Shown one piece after another: positions 9,433 through 18,638 of a DNA stretch of 64,000 nt. The translations under genes and the position numbers were made by a program. Below the pieces are notes generated by a model, which was not told the origin of the DNA, made no database searches, and saw only the letters and a list, made by a program, of their open reading frames with translations. Numbering within the stretch: position 1 is the stretch's first letter; the number at the start of each line of letters is the position of its first letter. Source of the DNA: an uncultured Pseudoteredinibacter sp. GTDB lineage: Bacteria > Pseudomonadota > Gammaproteobacteria > Pseudomonadales > Cellvibrionaceae. The stretch spans positions 1,240,001 through 1,304,000 of the forward strand of contig NZ_CANMYE010000001.1 in the NCBI RefSeq assembly GCF_947502065.1, read 5' to 3'.

Positions 9433-10428
9433 TTGCCTACAGAAATAATGGACTGGAAAGACATTGGAGATCAGTTTGATGGCGCGATCCTAGTTGGAAA
9501 TGGTGCAAGTATAGCGGTAGACCAAAGCTTCCATTACGGGTCTTTAAAGCAGCATGCCATTGATAATGGGCTACTTACTAAAGATGTAGAAAGTATATTT
9601 GATTTCTTCCATACAGATGACTTTGAACTCATCCTGAGAATTGTCTGGCAATCTACGAATGTTAATAAATCACTTGATATTGATGATGATAAGACCGAGC
9701 AAGCATATCAACATATTCGTGACTGTTTGATAGCAGCGGTAAGAGATATCCATCCGGAGCATGAGGCGATATCTAATCAGGTACCAAATATTTATAATTT
9801 CCTCAAGCAGTTTAATACAATAATCGATTTAAACTACGACCTCATTGTGTATTGGGTCATGATGTATGGCCTTGACATCAATGATAAACATGCTTTTAAA
9901 GACTGTTTCGTAGGTTCATGCTTTGATGATGACTGGCAGCGCTTCAGAAAACCGCTTAGCGGACAGAGGCATTGCTCCTTGGTTTTTTACCCGCATGGAA
10001 GCCTTATTCTTGCCAGAGACAGAATTGAGAATGAAAAGAAATTAGCCGCATCAAGTTTTAGCCTTCTAGAGGGCATTTTGGATAAGTGGGAGCGAGGAAG
10101 TTATGTGCCATTGTTTGTTAGTGAAGGAACAAGCAATCAAAAGACGAAATCTATTCAAGGCAGTTACTATTTGAATACTGTATATCGAGAGGTGTTAACA
10201 AGCCTTCCCTCAAATTTAGTGGTATATGGATGGGGGTTTGGAGAACATGATATTCATTTACTAAAGCGTATAGGAAAATCAGGTATAGAAAGAGTTGCCG
10301 TATCAGTGTTTCGTGATGATCAGGCATATTGTAACCGCGTTACTCAAATCATTTCTGATGAGATTGGCAAGGATTGTGCGGTTTCTTTTTTCGATTCCAA
10401 TAGTGCCGGATGTTGGAATAATGAATGA
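9433..10428 (+). CDS. DUF4917 (SIR2-like) protein
   Basis: A 331-residue protein from the TTG at 9433, which has AAAAGGAG about 8 bases upstream; GTG 9424 overlaps that site and ATG 9448 is a further candidate. The family pattern is clear: DGAILVGNGASIAV (nucleotide-binding Gly loop, about residues 12-25), FHTDDFELILRIVW, IIDLNYDLIVYW (SIR2-type NYD motif), FYPHGSL, and a C-terminal YGWGFGEHD motif analogous to the SIR2 GxSxxD. SIR2-like domains in defence proteins usually degrade NAD+, so an abortive-infection or toxin role is plausible but unproven. It is probably not in the same transcript as the PIN operon given the 175-base gap, yet sits in the same defence segment, convergent with rec1. 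Confidence 0.75.
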   Translation: MPTEIMDWKDIGDQFDGAILVGNGASIAVDQSFHYGSLKQHAIDNGLLTKDVESIFDFFHTDDFELILRIVWQSTNVNKSLDIDDDKTEQAYQHIRDCLIAAVRDIHPEHEAISNQVPNIYNFLKQFNTIIDLNYDLIVYWVMMYGLDINDKHAFKDCFVGSCFDDDWQRFRKPLSGQRHCSLVFYPHGSLILARDRIENEKKLAASSFSLLEGILDKWERGSYVPLFVSEGTSNQKTKSIQGSYYLNTVYREVLTSLPSNLVVYGWGFGEHDIHLLKRIGKSGIERVAVSVFRDDQAYCNRVTQIISDEIGKDCAVSFFDSNSAGCWNNE

Positions 10429-10502
10429 TCGCCATGAGTTACAAAATCTTCTAAAGCATAGTTATGACATTATCAAATGTTCGATTTTTGGCCCAGACAG
10501 GA

Positions 10503-11276
10503 CTAATCCATACTCTTTAAGGTTTCTGCTAGGATTTCCTCAGGAGGCTCTTCGTATATTAAAGTTGTTGATGGATTAACATGACCAGCAATTTTCTGTG
10601 CTATTTTGACAGATTTTTTCTGCTTGTGGATAACATTAGTAATCAGTGAGCGGCGCCCACTATGTGAGCTGGCTTTCTCAATTCCGGCCCAACCCCGCAA
10701 CATCAAAGCCATATGTTCTTGTAGCGTGTTGGAAGAGTAGGGGCCACCTTTCTGAGTGATGAAAAGAGGGGAGGAAGGCTTTAGCTTTTCCCCTTTGCTA
10801 AGTCGCAAGCTTAGGTACTGAGCTAGAGCTTCACGAAGGCTCTGATCAACCATGGGAAGATCCCGTGATTTCCCTTTATGCTGTTTAACTGGCGGGTAAA
10901 AATTTTCTGAGTCAATGTCAGCCCCAGATTTAGCTAAGGCTTCAATTTGCCGAACAACTTTGTCAAAACTCTCAACATCAAAACTGATTGTTTTCCGTTG
11001 GTAGTGACTTTTGGAGCGCTTCATTGCGTTTGCACCTTTGGTGTAGGCTGCAGGCAGGCTCATTACTTCCAGCAAATTGAACTCAGTACCCGAAGAATTA
11101 AGCCTAGCAACTTCCTTCACTTGTAGGAGAGCAACCTCTTGAGCACGCAGTCCCAGCTTGAAGCTGATCTGCATGATAGCTGTGTTCTTTTCAGGGTGGC
11201 GGTGGTTCTGAATCAACTGGAAAAAACGACGTTGTTGTTCCGGAGTAGGCACACGTGCCTGGCCAGATTTAGCCAT
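10503..11276 (-). CDS. Tyrosine recombinase rec1 (left boundary of copper island)
   Basis: A 257-residue integrase-like protein with all catalytic elements: Arg in LGLRAQEVALL (about residue 43), HSGRR (about 205-209), the distal His in IAGHVNPSTT, and nucleophile Tyr in TLIYEE (about 241). It is short and has little room for an N-terminal core-binding domain. GAGG lies 5 bases before the ATG. It is the same length as the recombinase at 41412-42185, about 86% identical by eye, and in the same orientation; the pair bracket the copper genes. Three repeated motifs lie upstream (11332-11452). It is convergent with the DUF4917 gene. Substrate sites are unknown. Confidence 0.85.
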   Translation of the reverse strand: MAKSGQARVPTPEQQRRFFQLIQNHRHPEKNTAIMQISFKLGLRAQEVALLQVKEVARLNSSGTEFNLLEVMSLPAAYTKGANAMKRSKSHYQRKTISFDVESFDKVVRQIEALAKSGADIDSENFYPPVKQHKGKSRDLPMVDQSLREALAQYLSLRLSKGEKLKPSSPLFITQKGGPYSSNTLQEHMALMLRGWAGIEKASSHSGRRSLITNVIHKQKKSVKIAQKIAGHVNPSTTLIYEEPPEEILAETLKSMD

Positions 11277-11705
11277 ATAAACCTCAAAATAGGGGGGTAT
11301 TGGACGACCTCAAAAAATGTAAAACCTATAAGGATTATAAGTTGCTGATTTATAATGATATGATTCTTGAAGGAACCTTATAAAGTTGATGATTTTCGTG
11401 GCTCAATGCTTATTGAAGCTGTGCGCCCAATGCCTCCTATAAAGTTGATAACCGGTCATCATACTAATCCTCGTATAATTTAAGCAAAAGTAGACCTTGT
11501 CATTTCATGACTTACCCCATACTCGTGTTTTGTTCTTTACGAATAATTCGAGGCACAAAGGGGCAGTATCAATCTCAACCTACCAACGGAAGCTCTGGAA
11601 AGAGCTGTTGTTGCAGGTGATGGCGCTGGTTATAAGCTATCCAGTTTAAGACGCAAATATAACCAATATATGGTACTTTCCTTTTCGAACGCTATTGTAC
11701 AGTTC
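11277..11705. other. Non-coding region upstream of rec1 and downstream of copD
   Basis: About 430 bp without an intact gene. It holds the three TATAA-AGTTGAT-like repeats described separately. Between about 11,580 and 11,700 one frame reads LPTEALERAV then GYKLSSLRRKYNQYM, which looks like coding sequence and may be the tail of a lost gene, but I cannot identify it. Confidence 0.4.
11332..11452. repeat. Three spaced copies of a TATAA(A)GTTG motif
   Basis: Copies at about 11332-11349 (GGATTATAAGTTGCTGAT), 11376-11393 (CCTTATAAAGTTGATGAT) and 11436-11452 (CCTATAAAGTTGATAAC), in the same direction, the last two 60 bases apart. They lie directly upstream of rec1, a usual place for recombinase arm-type sites or an operator. 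Function is inferred from position only. Confidence 0.45.
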
Positions 11706-12569
11706 TCACAAGTCAGGGCTGACTACGCTAGTTAATACGGAGGTCAACAATAAAATACTAGATGCTATTCCCATTTCTAGATATATAGAATTAGCTAGTT
11801 TATTGCGCTGCTGTTTGTGATTAAGGCTTGGCACGAGCCTAAGCTTGTGATTGGCTGCGATTCCTAAAATGATAACCACAAATACTACCTTTAGAAGCAG
11901 CACTCTTCCGTGATCAGTGTAGAATAGGCTGTTTAAGCCTGAGTTTAGAGAAACACCTAAATAGAGCCCTGCAAAAAGAAGTAGAGTTACTAAAATCGAA
12001 GCTTGTTTTCCAAACCTATCCATTAGGCCTTTTAGCTTTCTGGTTTCCAGTGTTTTGCATGCGATTGCTAAAGAAGGAAGTGATCCAAACCACCATGCCA
12101 TAACTAAGGCATGTATCATTAATGATAGCTTGGCTAGGTAATCTAGTTCGGATACATGACCGATAAGCGTGAATGAATATGTCAGCAAGATAATGGATAA
12201 AATCAAGATGCAGCTGCGAATCCACAAAGCGGGTGTTGAATCGACCTTTCTTTGCCCCTTTATTATTATCAAAAGGGCAAAGAATAAACCAATAGCGCGC
12301 AAAAGCGCTGAGCTTCCGATGGGAGAGTGAATCATAATTAACAATATATCTTGATCGAAGGCTCCTCTTAACCCTTCTTCTGCCATTGCCCCTGAGTTAG
12401 CAATGAACCATAAAAGGTTTGCGATGTTTGCGATGACTATGAGTTTTGTGTATTTGGGCTTCAATAAGGGAACCTTGAAAAGAAATGCATAGCTGACTAT
12501 GCTGGCAAAGCCGGTGTAAAATAGTACCTTTGAAAGTACAATTAACCCATTCCAAATATGCATTTCCAT
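11706..12569 (-). CDS. copD: CopD, inner-membrane copper resistance protein
   Basis: A 287-residue polytopic protein with about eight hydrophobic helices, matching the CopD/PcoD family. Family-typical features include an early ANSGAMAEEG region between helices, GSSALLRAIG, the LIGHVSELDYL segment and HALVMAWWFGSLPSL with conserved His and Trp. CopD works with periplasmic CopC in copper handling or uptake across the inner membrane. It is the last gene of the leftward cus-cop operon, 15 bases after copC, and is a normal length for the family. Confidence 0.88.
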   Translation of the reverse strand: MEMHIWNGLIVLSKVLFYTGFASIVSYAFLFKVPLLKPKYTKLIVIANIANLLWFIANSGAMAEEGLRGAFDQDILLIMIHSPIGSSALLRAIGLFFALLIIIKGQRKVDSTPALWIRSCILILSIILLTYSFTLIGHVSELDYLAKLSLMIHALVMAWWFGSLPSLAIACKTLETRKLKGLMDRFGKQASILVTLLLFAGLYLGVSLNSGLNSLFYTDHGRVLLLKVVFVVIILGIAANHKLRLVPSLNHKQQRNKLANSIYLEMGIASSILLLTSVLTSVVSPDL

Positions 12570-12584
12570 AGTTGTGCCTATATA

Positions 12585-12932
12585 TTAATGTACCATAAAG
12601 GTGTATTTTTCTTTCATCTTATGGCCGTCATTACCTAAGTAGATAATTTCGACAGAGTAGCTCTCGGGTTGTAGGTCCGGCAAGGACCATTGAAATATTG
12701 ATTTAGATTGTTTTGATGGTTTGAAACCAAAGTTTACTTTTTCCCCTTTCCTGTCCTTCAGGGCAACTTTTACGATTCTAACCTTTTTATTGAATTCCAA
12801 TGTTAGGAGTTCAGGCGGCATTTTCAGCATCGCATCTTTTGATGGAGTGGCTTGTAAAAGTTTTACGTGGGCGATTGCTGGGAAACTGATGGCAATGCTT
12901 GTAATAACAATGAGTTTTAGTAAATTTTTCAT
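12585..12932 (-). CDS. copC: CopC, periplasmic copper-binding protein
   Basis: A 115-residue protein with an N-terminal signal peptide ending SFPAIA; the mature protein starts HVKLLQATPSKDA, placing a His at the N-terminus as in CopC where it ligates Cu(II). The beta-sandwich pattern ends with GNDGHKMKEKYTFMVH, the family's D-G-H motif with a second copper ligand. It lacks the Met-rich loop of the Pseudomonas protein, so probably only the Cu(II) site is present. AAGGAC lies upstream of the ATG. It partners with CopD immediately downstream. Confidence 0.9.
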   Translation of the reverse strand: MKNLLKLIVITSIAISFPAIAHVKLLQATPSKDAMLKMPPELLTLEFNKKVRIVKVALKDRKGEKVNFGFKPSKQSKSIFQWSLPDLQPESYSVEIIYLGNDGHKMKEKYTFMVH

Positions 12933-12959
12933 AAAATTGTCCTTGTATAAGTAATTTTT

Positions 12960-14777
12960 CTAGCTATTAAATTTCTCTTTGTTTATGAACTCTTGATTTA
13001 CCCCGTTTTCTAAGATTATCTTCTCGATACTATGAATCATGCTTTCTGGGCCGCACAGGTAAAATTCGTACCTTTCGGTTTCAAGTTTTGGCATTTGTAT
13101 AGTTGAAAGAACATCCTGAATCCGGCCTCTCTTTCCCATCCAGTGGCCTGAAGGATTTGAGACGGTAGGTGTGTAATGAAATCTGTCAATTTGTCTGCTT
13201 AGATTTAAGAACTCGTTATGGTAGACCAACTCTTCTTCATTGTTCGCGGAGTAAACTAATGTTATTTTCTCAGTCGATTCAGTGTTAGATAACATTTTAA
13301 TGATCATGGGTCTTATTGGTGCAATTCCAGTTCCTGCAGCAATAAGGAAGTTGTGGTCTACATTTCTACTTGAAATTTGGAAGTTGTGTAGTGGTCCTTT
13401 TGCTGCTATACAATCCCCGATCTTTAGTGAACACATATAGCCAGAGCCAATTCCCGATGTTAGTTGCTCGTTACAAAAGTGCCACTTTATTAGGAATGTG
13501 ATCTCATTTAGGTCAGCATTGTATTCGGTAATTGAGTAGTATCGTTGCGTTTTCTTATGCGGCATTTTCTTTATTTTTACGCTACTGCCTCTTTTTATAA
13601 ATCTGTCTGGGACTTTATTCTGCGTATAGCCCTCAGGAATTGTTAGTTGCATGCTAGATCCTGGCGTATACAAAATACGTTCTTGTGATTCAATCTTAAA
13701 TTTTAACTCTTTGATAGACGGCGTTATAAATTTGGATTCTGTCAGGCTTAGAGTAAGTTCGTTATCTCTATGGACTAAGTTAACTGACTCCACCTCATGG
13801 ACGTAGTGTTGGCAACTAAGGCGATAGCCTTCTTTTAGCATACTAAGCGATATAAATGTTTTATCTAAATTTGTAGCATTCAGCGTAGGGGAGGTCCGGA
13901 CCATGCATCTTCCGCAGGATCCTGCTCCGTCACACTGATTGGGAACAGAAATGTTAGCGCTTTTTAGGCACTCAAATATAGTCAAATACTTATTGCAGAT
14001 TACCTCAGTTTCAATTTTTCTCTGATAATGTTGGCTGCTTACGGATATGGATTTGTAATCTCCATTCAGACTAATTTTATTAATCTTCTGTCTGAGTAAT
14101 TGGATTAGCCAAATCATTCCAGTAATTGAAAGTACTGTGCTTAGTACCGCAAATAAGGTGATTAGCCAATTGTTAAAGCCGCCAGATACTCCATAGTCCA
14201 TGAAATGCAGTATTTTCACCAACTCATTAAATCTGGATTGGTTTGTCGAGTGGCGTAATAACTTGGCCGTTACTATATCGAAATAAATTGTTGTATTTAA
14301 ATCGTCATTTAAGGATGCAGTCCACATGGGATTTTCCTGTTGCGGATAGTCCAAAAATGGCGGATGGCGAATGGTTATAGAGTCAAAGGAGATCTTTTCA
14401 TGGTAGATTGATTCAACTAAGGCTTGAATTTCAGCCGGTCCAACTGATTTTTGCAATCCCGTTGATGCATTGTATAAACGTGATCGACGTTCCTGATAGC
14501 TATGTGATCCTTTTTCAAAAATGAAATGGTAAAATGGCTCTCTTTGTATCCATACCAGTTCAATTTCTAAAGGCGGTTCAGATGAGATGGAGAAGGGATC
14601 GACAAACGTACCTCTGTTGTTGATTAAAATTTGTGGTGGCTGAATTTTTTCCTGCCCGATAGGCGAATGATCAGACAGGTTGAAGTATAACCCGGTCACA
14701 ACCCAGATTATGACCTGTGTGCCAACAACAACAGAAATCCATTTGTGTATAAGGCGGTTTGACAGTTTAAGCTGCAT
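12960..14777 (-). CDS. PepSY membrane domain fused to [2Fe-2S] ferredoxin and FAD/NAD(P)H reductase
   Basis: A 605-residue protein. Residues ~12-35 form a first helix (HKWISVVVGTQVIIWVVTGL, PepSY-TM style), followed by a periplasmic PepSY-like region (HPPFLDYPQQENPMW) and a second helix at ~200-225. The C-terminal half is a [2Fe-2S] domain with CDGAGSCGRC (about 281-290) plus a later Cys, then an FAD-binding RYYSITEYN (about 410), a nucleotide-binding GTGIAPIRPM (about 485) and YLCGPESMI. The ferredoxin-reductase part resembles NqrF-like enzymes. It could pass electrons from NAD(P)H toward the membrane or periplasm, perhaps to copper or iron. It overlaps the preceding PepSY gene by 11 bases in the cus-cop operon. 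Confidence 0.8.
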   Translation of the reverse strand: MQLKLSNRLIHKWISVVVGTQVIIWVVTGLYFNLSDHSPIGQEKIQPPQILINNRGTFVDPFSISSEPPLEIELVWIQREPFYHFIFEKGSHSYQERRSRLYNASTGLQKSVGPAEIQALVESIYHEKISFDSITIRHPPFLDYPQQENPMWTASLNDDLNTTIYFDIVTAKLLRHSTNQSRFNELVKILHFMDYGVSGGFNNWLITLFAVLSTVLSITGMIWLIQLLRQKINKISLNGDYKSISVSSQHYQRKIETEVICNKYLTIFECLKSANISVPNQCDGAGSCGRCMVRTSPTLNATNLDKTFISLSMLKEGYRLSCQHYVHEVESVNLVHRDNELTLSLTESKFITPSIKELKFKIESQERILYTPGSSMQLTIPEGYTQNKVPDRFIKRGSSVKIKKMPHKKTQRYYSITEYNADLNEITFLIKWHFCNEQLTSGIGSGYMCSLKIGDCIAAKGPLHNFQISSRNVDHNFLIAAGTGIAPIRPMIIKMLSNTESTEKITLVYSANNEEELVYHNEFLNLSRQIDRFHYTPTVSNPSGHWMGKRGRIQDVLSTIQMPKLETERYEFYLCGPESMIHSIEKIILENGVNQEFINKEKFNS

Positions 14778-15483
14778 CACGATTATCTCTCTGCTTATTG
14801 CGAGTAAAGTTCGCCACTGTTAGATATGCGCCAGCTACAGCTGAAATTAATGAGAAAATTGCCGCTATTCGAAGTAACCAATTCGAAACTTGATCTCCCT
14901 GTTTATAGTCCATTATGTGAAATCGCCACATCCAATCGAATAATCGCCAGTAATTGTGACGAACTGCTGTCAATTCTCCGCTCGACTGGCTAACGTAAAA
15001 GCTAGTATCGATAAGGTCGTTGAAAGATATCTTCCAAGCAGGGGTGTGTCTAGGTGATATCTCATTTAATTTGTCATCATATTCATCGATTAACGTTGCA
15101 GATTTAATGGGGGATTGTCCAGAATAGTAATGGCTGGCTATTTGAATGGCTTTCTCTCTATTTACAAGACCGAGTTCTTTACCATTCCTGATGCTAACAA
15201 GATGCGTCCTTGCTATAGCTGTTCTGATCCTATACACAGGTTGACCTACCAAGGTTGTCATGGTCAGCTCTATCGCAAGGGGGTACCTTTTTCGTATTAG
15301 CTCTATCGGATAGTTGGCTTTCACCATTTTTAATTTTTTATCCGTTTCCTTGAGCTTAGATTCACCGTGTATTTCGTGAATGTTGATGCTCACCATATAT
15401 AAACCAGTAACTGACCAGATTAAAAACTGAAGGCCTAAAAAGGCCATCAGCCATTTGTGATAACGCCGAGCATATTTAATCAC
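14767..15483 (-). CDS. PepSY domain membrane protein
   Basis: A 238-residue protein with a GTG start that overlaps the cusA stop as GTGA. N-terminal helix at ~10-32 (YHKWLMAFLGLQFLIWSVTG), a periplasmic PepSY region containing ISPRHTPAWKISFND, and a second helix at ~200-222. The topology repeats that of the first half of the next gene, so the two may form a heterodimeric membrane unit. PepSY-TM proteins are often linked to metal reduction or uptake; a specific activity cannot be read from the sequence. Confidence 0.8.
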   Translation of the reverse strand: MIKYARRYHKWLMAFLGLQFLIWSVTGLYMVSINIHEIHGESKLKETDKKLKMVKANYPIELIRKRYPLAIELTMTTLVGQPVYRIRTAIARTHLVSIRNGKELGLVNREKAIQIASHYYSGQSPIKSATLIDEYDDKLNEISPRHTPAWKISFNDLIDTSFYVSQSSGELTAVRHNYWRLFDWMWRFHIMDYKQGDQVSNWLLRIAAIFSLISAVAGAYLTVANFTRNKQRDNRDAA

Positions 15484-18400
15484 TGTGATTTACGCCCTTG
15501 GTGGTGCCCAAGACTTTGCTTTCTATAGAGGAAGTAAATCGCCGGTAAGACTAGTAATGTGAGAACGACAGCACTTGCCATCCCTCCGACCATGGGTGCT
15601 GCTATCCTGCTCATTACCTCCGATCCAGTTCCTGACCCGTACAAGATTGGGAGTAGTCCAACTATGATTGCTGCGGCTGTCATCATGACTGGTCGTACTC
15701 TCATACCTGCGCCTTCGAGAACGGACTGTCGCAATTCATCGATATCTAATGTCCTTCTATTCAAAGAGGCATGTTCTATTGCTGCGTTAAAGGATTGGTT
15801 TAGATAAACCAGCATAATCACCCCAATCTCTACGGCTACGCCCGCGAGAGCAATAAATCCAACCCCTACAGCTACTGAGAAGTTGAAGCCTTGAATATAC
15901 ATGAGCCAAATACTGCCGATCATTGCCAATGGTAAGGTGCCCATAATGATGGCAACTTCAGCAAAATTTCTAAAATTCATGTAAAGCAGAATAATGATAA
16001 TCCCTAAAGTGAGAGGTATGACGTAGCTCAGTTTTTCCTTTGCTCTGAGCATATATTCATATTGGCCTGACCAGTTGATTGAATAGCCTGCAGGCAGCTG
16101 CAGTTCTTGTGCTACTGTTTTTTGGGCCTGCTGAACATAACTACCGACATCTACTCCTTCGATGTCGACGAAAACCCATCCGTTAATTCTTGCGTTTTCG
16201 CTTTTAATTCCAGGTGGCCCATCTTCAATTTTGATCGACGCAACATCAGCTAGGGAGATTCTCAGCCCTTCTTTGGTTACGATTGGGAGTTTCGATAGCT
16301 TTTCTGGTGAATCACGATAATCCTGTGGATAGCGAAGATTGACAGGGTAGCGCTCCTGTCCCTCAATGGTTTGAGTTACATTCATGCCTCCAATTGCGGA
16401 GGCTATAACCTCTTGGACGTCGGCTATATTTAAACCATAGCGAGAGGCGCTTTCACGTTCTATGTCAACTTTCAAGTATCGGCCGCCCGCAACTCGCTCC
16501 GAGTATACAGAAGCTGTACCGGAGACTTTCATCATGATTTCTTCGAGCTGTTTTCCTATGTCTTGAATCACGGAGAGTTCTGGCCCGGCGACCTTTATGC
16601 CGACTGGCGTTTTTATACCGGTTGCCAACATATCAATTCGAGTCTTGATGGGCATAACCCAGGCGTTGGTCAGTCCAGGGAATTTGACAAGCTTGTCAAA
16701 TTCTTTTTTGAGGCTTTCGGTTGTAACTCCTTCTCTCCATTGTGACCTTGGTTTCAATTGGATAAAGGTCTCAATCATGGTTAGAGGGGCAGGATCAGTA
16801 GCGCTCTCTGCGCGACCAACTTTCCCAAATACCGTCTGAACTTCCGGAACGGTTTTAATTAGTTTGTCTGTTTGTTGTAGTAACTCCCTTGCTTTGCCAA
16901 TAGAAATCCCCGGATAAGTCGTAGGCATGTACATGAGATCCCCTTCATCCAAGGGGGGGATAAATTCACTTCCGATTTTGCTTACTGGCCAGAAACCTAT
17001 CACGCTAATAATAAGGGCGCAGGAAATAGTTGACTTGGGAAACTCAAGAACTATTTTTAAAGCTGGCATATAAATAGTTGTCAGCAAGCGGTTCACTGGA
17101 TTTTTGTGCTCAGCTAGCACCTTACCACGAATAAAATAGCCCATTAATACGGGGACCAAAGTGATAGCTAGTGCTGCAGCTGCAGCCATGGCATACGTTT
17201 TGGTAAAAGCAAGAGGGGAAAACATACGTCCCTCTTGGGCTTCTAGGGTAAAGACGGGTACAAAGGAAACGGTAATGATCAATAGTGAGAAAAACAAGGC
17301 CGGCCCGACCTCACTGGCCGACTCGGCAACTATTTGCCAGCGGTTTTCTTCGGTGACTTCAGTTTTCTCCATATGCTTGTGCATATTTTCAATCATCACG
17401 ATTGCCCCATCGATCATTGCGCCGATGGCAATAGCGATTCCTCCAAGGGACATGATGTTGGCATTGATTCCTTGCAGGTGCATTACGATAAACGCAGCAA
17501 GAATGCCAACAGGTAAACTGAATATGGCAACTAGCGATGAACGAACATGAAATAGAAATACGATGCAGACAAGCGCTACGACAATAAACTCTTCCAGCAA
17601 CTTGAACCAGAGGTTTTCAACAGCTTCACCAATAAGCCCTGACCGGTCGTAAACAGTAACTATTTCAACACCTTCCGGAAGACCTTTCTTTAAGGTTTCT
17701 AACTTAGCCTTTACGCCGTCTATAGTTTTTTGTGCGTTCTCTCCGAAGCGCATTACCACTACACCGCCAACAACTTCGCCTTCTCCATTTAGTTCTGCCA
17801 CCCCGCGCCTCATTTGGGGGCCTAAGTTTACTTGCGCTACATCTGCAATTGTTAGTGGTGTGCCATTTTCATTTATCCCGAGCGGAATGGATTCGATGTC
17901 TCGAATGTTTTTTATGTAACCTGAAGCAGTCACCATATATTCAGCTTCAGCCATTTCTACTACTGAAGCGCCAGTTTCTCTATTACCTCGTTGTAAAGCC
18001 ATTTTGATGTGGCTGATAGGGATGTCATATGCACGTAAACGGTCGGGATCAACTTGCACCTGGTACTGCTTTACCATTCCACCAATGGCGGCGACTTCCG
18101 ATACGCCCGGGACAGTTTGTAATTCGTATTTCAAAAACCAGTCCTGAAGACTTCTGAGTTGACTGATGTCAAGATTTCCAGTTTTATCGATCAAGGAGTA
18201 AAGATAAACCCAGCCAACACCGGTTGCATCTGGTCCTAGCTGGGGCTTGGCCGTACTTGGGAGGGATGGTGCAACTTGGCTTAGGTACTCCAGAACACGG
18301 CTTCTCGCCCAGTACAGATCAGTGTCTTCATCAAAAATAATGTAGACGTAAGAGTCGCCAAAAAACGAGTACCCTCGAACTGTAACTGCTCCTGGAACGG

Positions 18401-18623
18401 ATAGCATTGCTGTTGTAAGAGGGTAGGTAACCTGGTCTTGAACAACTTGTGGCGCCTGACCGGGATAGCTGGTTTTAACAATAACTTGTACATCTGATAG
18501 ATCAGGAATTGCATCTACCGGGGTATTTTTCAATGAGTACAGCCCAGCACCTATTAGTATAAAGGTTGCCAATAGAACAAAAAATCGGTTTCCTATTGAC
18601 CACCGTATTATTGATTCAATCAT
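15480..18623 (-). CDS. cusA: CusA, copper/silver RND efflux pump
   Basis: A 1047-residue inner-membrane proton antiporter of the heavy-metal RND class. The N-terminus SIGNRFFVLLATFILIGAG is the usual first helix, followed by PVDAIPDLSDVQVIV. Helix 4 carries AIGAMIDGAIVMIENMHKH (about residues 398-416), the variant typical of Cu(I)/Ag(I) pumps rather than Zn/Co pumps. Helix 10 to 12 motifs such as RPVMMTAAAIIVGLLP are complete. GGAG lies upstream of the ATG. It forms a tripartite pump with the CusB and CusC encoded just upstream and exports periplasmic and cytosolic copper. Confidence 0.95.
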   Translation of the reverse strand: MIESIIRWSIGNRFFVLLATFILIGAGLYSLKNTPVDAIPDLSDVQVIVKTSYPGQAPQVVQDQVTYPLTTAMLSVPGAVTVRGYSFFGDSYVYIIFDEDTDLYWARSRVLEYLSQVAPSLPSTAKPQLGPDATGVGWVYLYSLIDKTGNLDISQLRSLQDWFLKYELQTVPGVSEVAAIGGMVKQYQVQVDPDRLRAYDIPISHIKMALQRGNRETGASVVEMAEAEYMVTASGYIKNIRDIESIPLGINENGTPLTIADVAQVNLGPQMRRGVAELNGEGEVVGGVVVMRFGENAQKTIDGVKAKLETLKKGLPEGVEIVTVYDRSGLIGEAVENLWFKLLEEFIVVALVCIVFLFHVRSSLVAIFSLPVGILAAFIVMHLQGINANIMSLGGIAIAIGAMIDGAIVMIENMHKHMEKTEVTEENRWQIVAESASEVGPALFFSLLIITVSFVPVFTLEAQEGRMFSPLAFTKTYAMAAAAALAITLVPVLMGYFIRGKVLAEHKNPVNRLLTTIYMPALKIVLEFPKSTISCALIISVIGFWPVSKIGSEFIPPLDEGDLMYMPTTYPGISIGKARELLQQTDKLIKTVPEVQTVFGKVGRAESATDPAPLTMIETFIQLKPRSQWREGVTTESLKKEFDKLVKFPGLTNAWVMPIKTRIDMLATGIKTPVGIKVAGPELSVIQDIGKQLEEIMMKVSGTASVYSERVAGGRYLKVDIERESASRYGLNIADVQEVIASAIGGMNVTQTIEGQERYPVNLRYPQDYRDSPEKLSKLPIVTKEGLRISLADVASIKIEDGPPGIKSENARINGWVFVDIEGVDVGSYVQQAQKTVAQELQLPAGYSINWSGQYEYMLRAKEKLSYVIPLTLGIIIILLYMNFRNFAEVAIIMGTLPLAMIGSIWLMYIQGFNFSVAVGVGFIALAGVAVEIGVIMLVYLNQSFNAAIEHASLNRRTLDIDELRQSVLEGAGMRVRPVMMTAAAIIVGLLPILYGSGTGSEVMSRIAAPMVGGMASAVVLTLLVLPAIYFLYRKQSLGHHQGRKSQ

Positions 18624-18638
18624 CTAATTGCTCCGGTA

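Noticed and set aside
10295..10579. An open frame overlapping the DUF4917 3' end and rec1
   Set aside because: Crosses two well-supported genes and has no ribosome site.
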